Source: Zygosaccharomyces rouxii
Lineage: Eukaryota > Ascomycota > Saccharomycetes > Saccharomycetales > Saccharomycetaceae
Assembly (NCBI RefSeq): GCF_000026365.1
Contig: NC_012991.1
Coordinates: 744,001-808,000 of the forward strand
Direction of reading: 5' to 3'
DNA: 64,000 bases
Shown: positions 60,989-64,000 of the stretch, in pieces
Numbering within the stretch: the first letter of the stretch is position 1
Layout: each line of letters starts with the position of its first letter
Position numbers and translations under genes: made by a program
Notes under the pieces: model-generated
The model's database searches: none
The model's input: only the letters and a program-made list of their open reading frames with translations
What the model was told of the DNA's origin: nothing

Positions 60989-62349
60989 TAGTGCGTTTCT
61001 CTTCCTGGTTCTGATTCATCTACATCCGCTTTACCTTCTCTAGTATTTTTACTACGAGGCCAGACACTAGGCAGTTTTATAAATTGAAATCGGGGTTCCA
61101 CACATCTTTCAACGAACCATTTTTTAATCTGATATTCAACCAGACTACCTATCTTGGGAATATTTTCCAACTTAGATCTGGCGCCAATTAGGGATTGGGT
61201 CTCGAATTCCATTCTATACTCAGGTGCAAAGGAAAACATTAAAAAGTAACCATCATTATCATCTTCATCTACACTTTCTGGTGAAGTTGGAACGAATTCT
61301 TCAGCTTTAGTAAGAGAAACCGTTAGGCATGCCTGAAATCTTATGATGGACACGGTGACATTAATCGGCAAGGATGCCGTTAAAGGCTTGGGATAATTGA
61401 GCAATAGCCTAGTCTCTATACCAACAGCCAAACGATCATTCAAATCAATATCTATTTTTGCTTCCAATTTTCTACCATTGGAGTTTGGTGAATACTGAAT
61501 TCTGCAGTTAGAAAAAATTGGGAAATCATGACCAATGTCTAATTCTGTAATTTTTATACTATCCAAGTAACTAGGTAGTTCCTGAGCCTTTCTTTCAATG
61601 AATGCATTCAATGAATATACTATATTATCCTTTTTCCATGCTTCCTCTCTTAATTGCTGTATAGTTTGCCCAATTAAAACGTTGAACCAATCTAGGGATT
61701 CGGCAGGATGAGTATCGACGTTATAATAAGTTTTCTCTAAAATATCATCAATTTGACGCGATCTTTCGTTTTCATCATCGTTAGATTCAGCTTGTTCATT
61801 ACCCTTTCTATTCATTATCGATGTAAAGAAATGAGGTGAAATAAAGGAACGAGACTCTGATGACAATCCTGATAATGAATTAGTAGATGAAGAATTCTTA
61901 GCAGGATTTGGATTTGTCTTAGTAGATGAATCACTAAAGATGAAGAATTTAATGAAGAAGATCAGCACGAGAACGACGCTTACTTGGCCAACTATTAAAC
62001 CTTGTGCAAATGACCAAGAGGAAAATGATCCTTGTGTGTTGGATGTAGCACTAATCAATCGAGGTAGAGTTTTCTCTTGTTGTCGTAGCAATTCCACGAA
62101 TAATCCATCTGGTGCTAAAACATTGTCGTTTACCAATTCTTGACTTGCTCTTTTGAATTCAATGGCCTTCTCCAAATCTTCCATAGTTAGAAGAGGCCCT
62201 TGAGAGTTACCATCTTGAAACAACGCCTGTAGATGCATTGGTAAGGCATTGTGTAGGAATTCATCAACTGAAATTAAGGTACCATTTCCAACGCTAACTG
62301 TCCCATTCAAAGCCCAGTTACCATCCATACCAGTATAATTCGACTCCAT
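60985..62349 (-). CDS. MMM1: ERMES subunit Mmm1
   Basis: 454 aa (S. cerevisiae 426). A short luminal N-terminus with N-glycosylation sites (NYTG, NGTV, NGTL) and a hydrophilic spacer precede one membrane helix near residues 118-140 (GLIVGQVSVVLVLIFFIKF). The cytosolic SMP lipid-transfer domain begins about 207 (ESLDWFNVLIGQTIQQLREEAW) and includes SIKITELDIGHDFPIFSNCRI and KIDIDLNDRLAVGIETRLLLNYP, ending with IKKWFVERCVEPRFQFIKLP. Mmm1 is the ER anchor of ERMES and with Mdm12 passes phospholipids to mitochondria. It corresponds to YLL006W. Confidence 0.97.
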   Translation of the reverse strand: MESNYTGMDGNWALNGTVSVGNGTLISVDEFLHNALPMHLQALFQDGNSQGPLLTMEDLEKAIEFKRASQELVNDNVLAPDGLFVELLRQQEKTLPRLISATSNTQGSFSSWSFAQGLIVGQVSVVLVLIFFIKFFIFSDSSTKTNPNPAKNSSSTNSLSGLSSESRSFISPHFFTSIMNRKGNEQAESNDDENERSRQIDDILEKTYYNVDTHPAESLDWFNVLIGQTIQQLREEAWKKDNIVYSLNAFIERKAQELPSYLDSIKITELDIGHDFPIFSNCRIQYSPNSNGRKLEAKIDIDLNDRLAVGIETRLLLNYPKPLTASLPINVTVSIIRFQACLTVSLTKAEEFVPTSPESVDEDDNDGYFLMFSFAPEYRMEFETQSLIGARSKLENIPKIGSLVEYQIKKWFVERCVEPRFQFIKLPSVWPRSKNTREGKADVDESEPGRETHY

Positions 62350-62662
62350 ACTACCGTTTAAACCCCCGAGGACAAAGAATTAGGGTCTCTAATGATCTCA
62401 ATTTTGGAATGAGCCTATCAATCATTTGGAAAATCAGTCAGTAGAATTCACCGAAGTGGAAGAACGAAAAAAATTACAGCATAGAAGAATAAGATCATGA
62501 CTTACAATGACTGAAATGATCACATCTTCCTTTATAGAAACCAGGTTTCAAGGCTTAATCCTATAAAATACATTTTCAAGAACTTTCTACCGGAGGATTT
62601 CCATATCTGCCAACTAGGAAGTCTGCCATTACCATAATTACTATAATTTTAGTATATTCACA
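62350..62662. other. Divergent MMM1-LMO1 intergenic region
   Basis: 313 bp promoter interval for two divergent genes. I see no strong named site. Confidence 0.4.
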
Positions 62663-64000
62663 ATGGATGATGCCTACAGGGTCCAACAGTTGTTGGCACA
62701 AAATGAAAATTTATCTTTCGATCAATCTCGAGAGTCCTTGAAGGTTATTCTACGTACCATCGATGAGACTAACGATCCCTTTCAATTCGATTTTGCACAA
62801 TTTCTCTTGAATTGTGACGGTAAGATTCTTTGCAGAGAGGCTACGCCAGAGACTCACTTTTGGGAAATATTTGAAGAAACAATGTCAGAATCACCTCCTG
62901 AAACATTAGCGATATGTTTAACCAGAATCTGTACCCTTTCCCTGAGGGAATCTGGTGTCTACTTGGAAGCCGTTGTCCATCTCTGCAGGTTTTTATCATC
63001 AAGTGAAATCATATTACCAATCCTATGTGCTAATTTGTCTACACAAAGATCAAGTATTAGGCTGAATTTTGACATTTTGGAATCGATAGATGGGGTACTA
63101 CGTTGTTTGACATGCCTTTGTGAAAGTGACAAAGTAAACGCTGCCATCATTATTCCATCATGCTTCTTTATGTTTCATGATTGTGGATTTTGGAGCATTC
63201 TAATTTCTTTGCTACCGATGGAAGAATTGCAATCAGAAATCTTAGAAGTGATTTTACCATTGAGAGATAAGATTTCCAAATTTATGTCAGCCTTGACTCT
63301 AAAAGAATATGCTACACCATTGGAAACAAAGATGTTCGAAGCTGTGGAAGATGCTTTAAGCTTAGATTCAAGCATGAAAGAAAAATTTGAAGAAGTAAAT
63401 CAAGGTTACAACGATTTACGCAGTATCAAACTGATTAATGCTTATCATTTGGTAGTTTTTTTAAAGAATTCCAATCTTTCATTCAAAAAAACTTTAGGTG
63501 AAGAATTATTATTCGTTAACAATCCGTTTCCTCTTTACAAGGCATTTTTCAATATTTTAGACCAATTGGACCAATTTCTAGACTTCAAGACAAAAGATAT
63601 TTTAACTACATTATACCACGCCGCTTTCCTTTTGAGTAAAGATGCCTTTATCTATGCGCTTATGGATAAGCTACTCAAAATGTGGGTGGCATCACAAGGT
63701 AAAACAAGAAAAGATATGGATTCACTTCTGGAGACGGTGCCTATCATGCTAGATCAGGTTGATAAATCTATGAAACGCCCTTCCGATATTTCCCCACGTG
63801 GATCTGTAATCATAGCACTAGAGACTTTAGAAGGTATTGACTATGGCATTGCACGACAATTACAATTAGAAAGCATCAAGGAAAAACATTACAACAAATG
63901 GTCGAATTCCATTGGTGATTTCGATGAATTACTATCCGAACAAGTTCATGATTATGTTAGGCACCAAAGACTTTTACAGCTTCAAAAGGGAGCTTGGGTT
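62663..64000 (+). CDS. LMO1: ELMO/CED-12-like protein Lmo1, N-terminal part (runs off the window)
   Basis: The ATG at 62663 opens a frame of 446 codons still open at 64000 (S. cerevisiae Lmo1 has 665 aa). The visible part begins MDDAYRVQQLLAQNENLSF and is helical, in keeping with the armadillo-like N-terminus of ELMO proteins (FQFDFAQFLLNCDG, PPETLAICLTRICTLSL, LLKMWVASQGKTRKD). The PH-like C-terminal part would lie outside. ELMO proteins pair with DOCK-type exchange factors; Lmo1 with Dck1 acts on Rho5 at mitochondria and in mitophagy. The call depends largely on the conserved order ORC3-SPO75-MMM1-LMO1 (YLL004-YLL007). Confidence 0.8.
   Translation, partial: MDDAYRVQQLLAQNENLSFDQSRESLKVILRTIDETNDPFQFDFAQFLLNCDGKILCREATPETHFWEIFEETMSESPPETLAICLTRICTLSLRESGVYLEAVVHLCRFLSSSEIILPILCANLSTQRSSIRLNFDILESIDGVLRCLTCLCESDKVNAAIIIPSCFFMFHDCGFWSILISLLPMEELQSEILEVILPLRDKISKFMSALTLKEYATPLETKMFEAVEDALSLDSSMKEKFEEVNQGYNDLRSIKLINAYHLVVFLKNSNLSFKKTLGEELLFVNNPFPLYKAFFNILDQLDQFLDFKTKDILTTLYHAAFLLSKDAFIYALMDKLLKMWVASQGKTRKDMDSLLETVPIMLDQVDKSMKRPSDISPRGSVIIALETLEGIDYGIARQLQLESIKEKHYNKWSNSIGDFDELLSEQVHDYVRHQRLLQLQKGAWV

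Overview
The window is a compact, mostly single-intron-poor nuclear chromosome segment of a budding yeast (Saccharomycetaceae). Nearly every gene has a recognisable Saccharomyces cerevisiae counterpart, introns occur only in DBP2 and PRE3 with GTATGT/TACTAAC signals, and promoters carry familiar yeast sites (MCB, PAC/RRPE, PACE, Reb1, Gcn4, Cbf1). The gene order shows that the lineage did not pass through the whole-genome duplication. Genes that lie on two sister regions in S. cerevisiae are interleaved here in one single-copy series, with consistent orientations. This suits a species near Zygosaccharomyces or Torulaspora, but I cannot fix the species.

Region 1 (1-28036) interleaves S. cerevisiae chromosome XIV (YNL101-YNL113) with chromosome XV (YOR106-YOR112): AVT4 (partial), a small unrecognised ORF, POL1, VAM3, MET4, RGS2, LEU4/LEU9, INP52/INP53, YAF9, TFC7, the YOR111W Maf-like gene, NOP15, CYB5, CEX1, DBP2 (with a 675-nt intron) and RPC19. 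Region 2 (28037-32501) is a synteny break. It holds a GAP1-like amino-acid permease broken by a frameshift and an ECM4-type glutathione transferase.

Region 3 (32502-64000) interleaves the pericentromeric parts of S. cerevisiae chromosomes X and XII: MRX12, an unrecognised Ser/Asn-rich gene, NOC3, MPP10, AVT1 and a YLR001C-like fasciclin protein. Then comes a point centromere (CDEI at 44730, AT-rich CDEII, CDEIII with TTCCGAAA at 44882). The other arm carries DNM1, RTT109, PRE3 (with an 83-nt intron), SFI1, OST1, ORC3, COX16, SPO75, MMM1 and LMO1 (partial).

The genes are housekeeping genes and are not arranged as operons. Several share regulatory logic: NOP15, DBP2, NOC3 and MPP10 (ribosome biogenesis) all carry PAC/RRPE-type promoters. 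In two of them (NOP15, NOC3) the PAC core has expanded into a pentanucleotide microsatellite. I saw no tRNA or rRNA genes, transposons or CRISPR-like arrays. The most notable observations are the centromere, the broken permease at the synteny break, the duplicated branch-point sequence at both ends of the DBP2 intron, and the PAC-derived repeats. I did not find a wholly new biological system.
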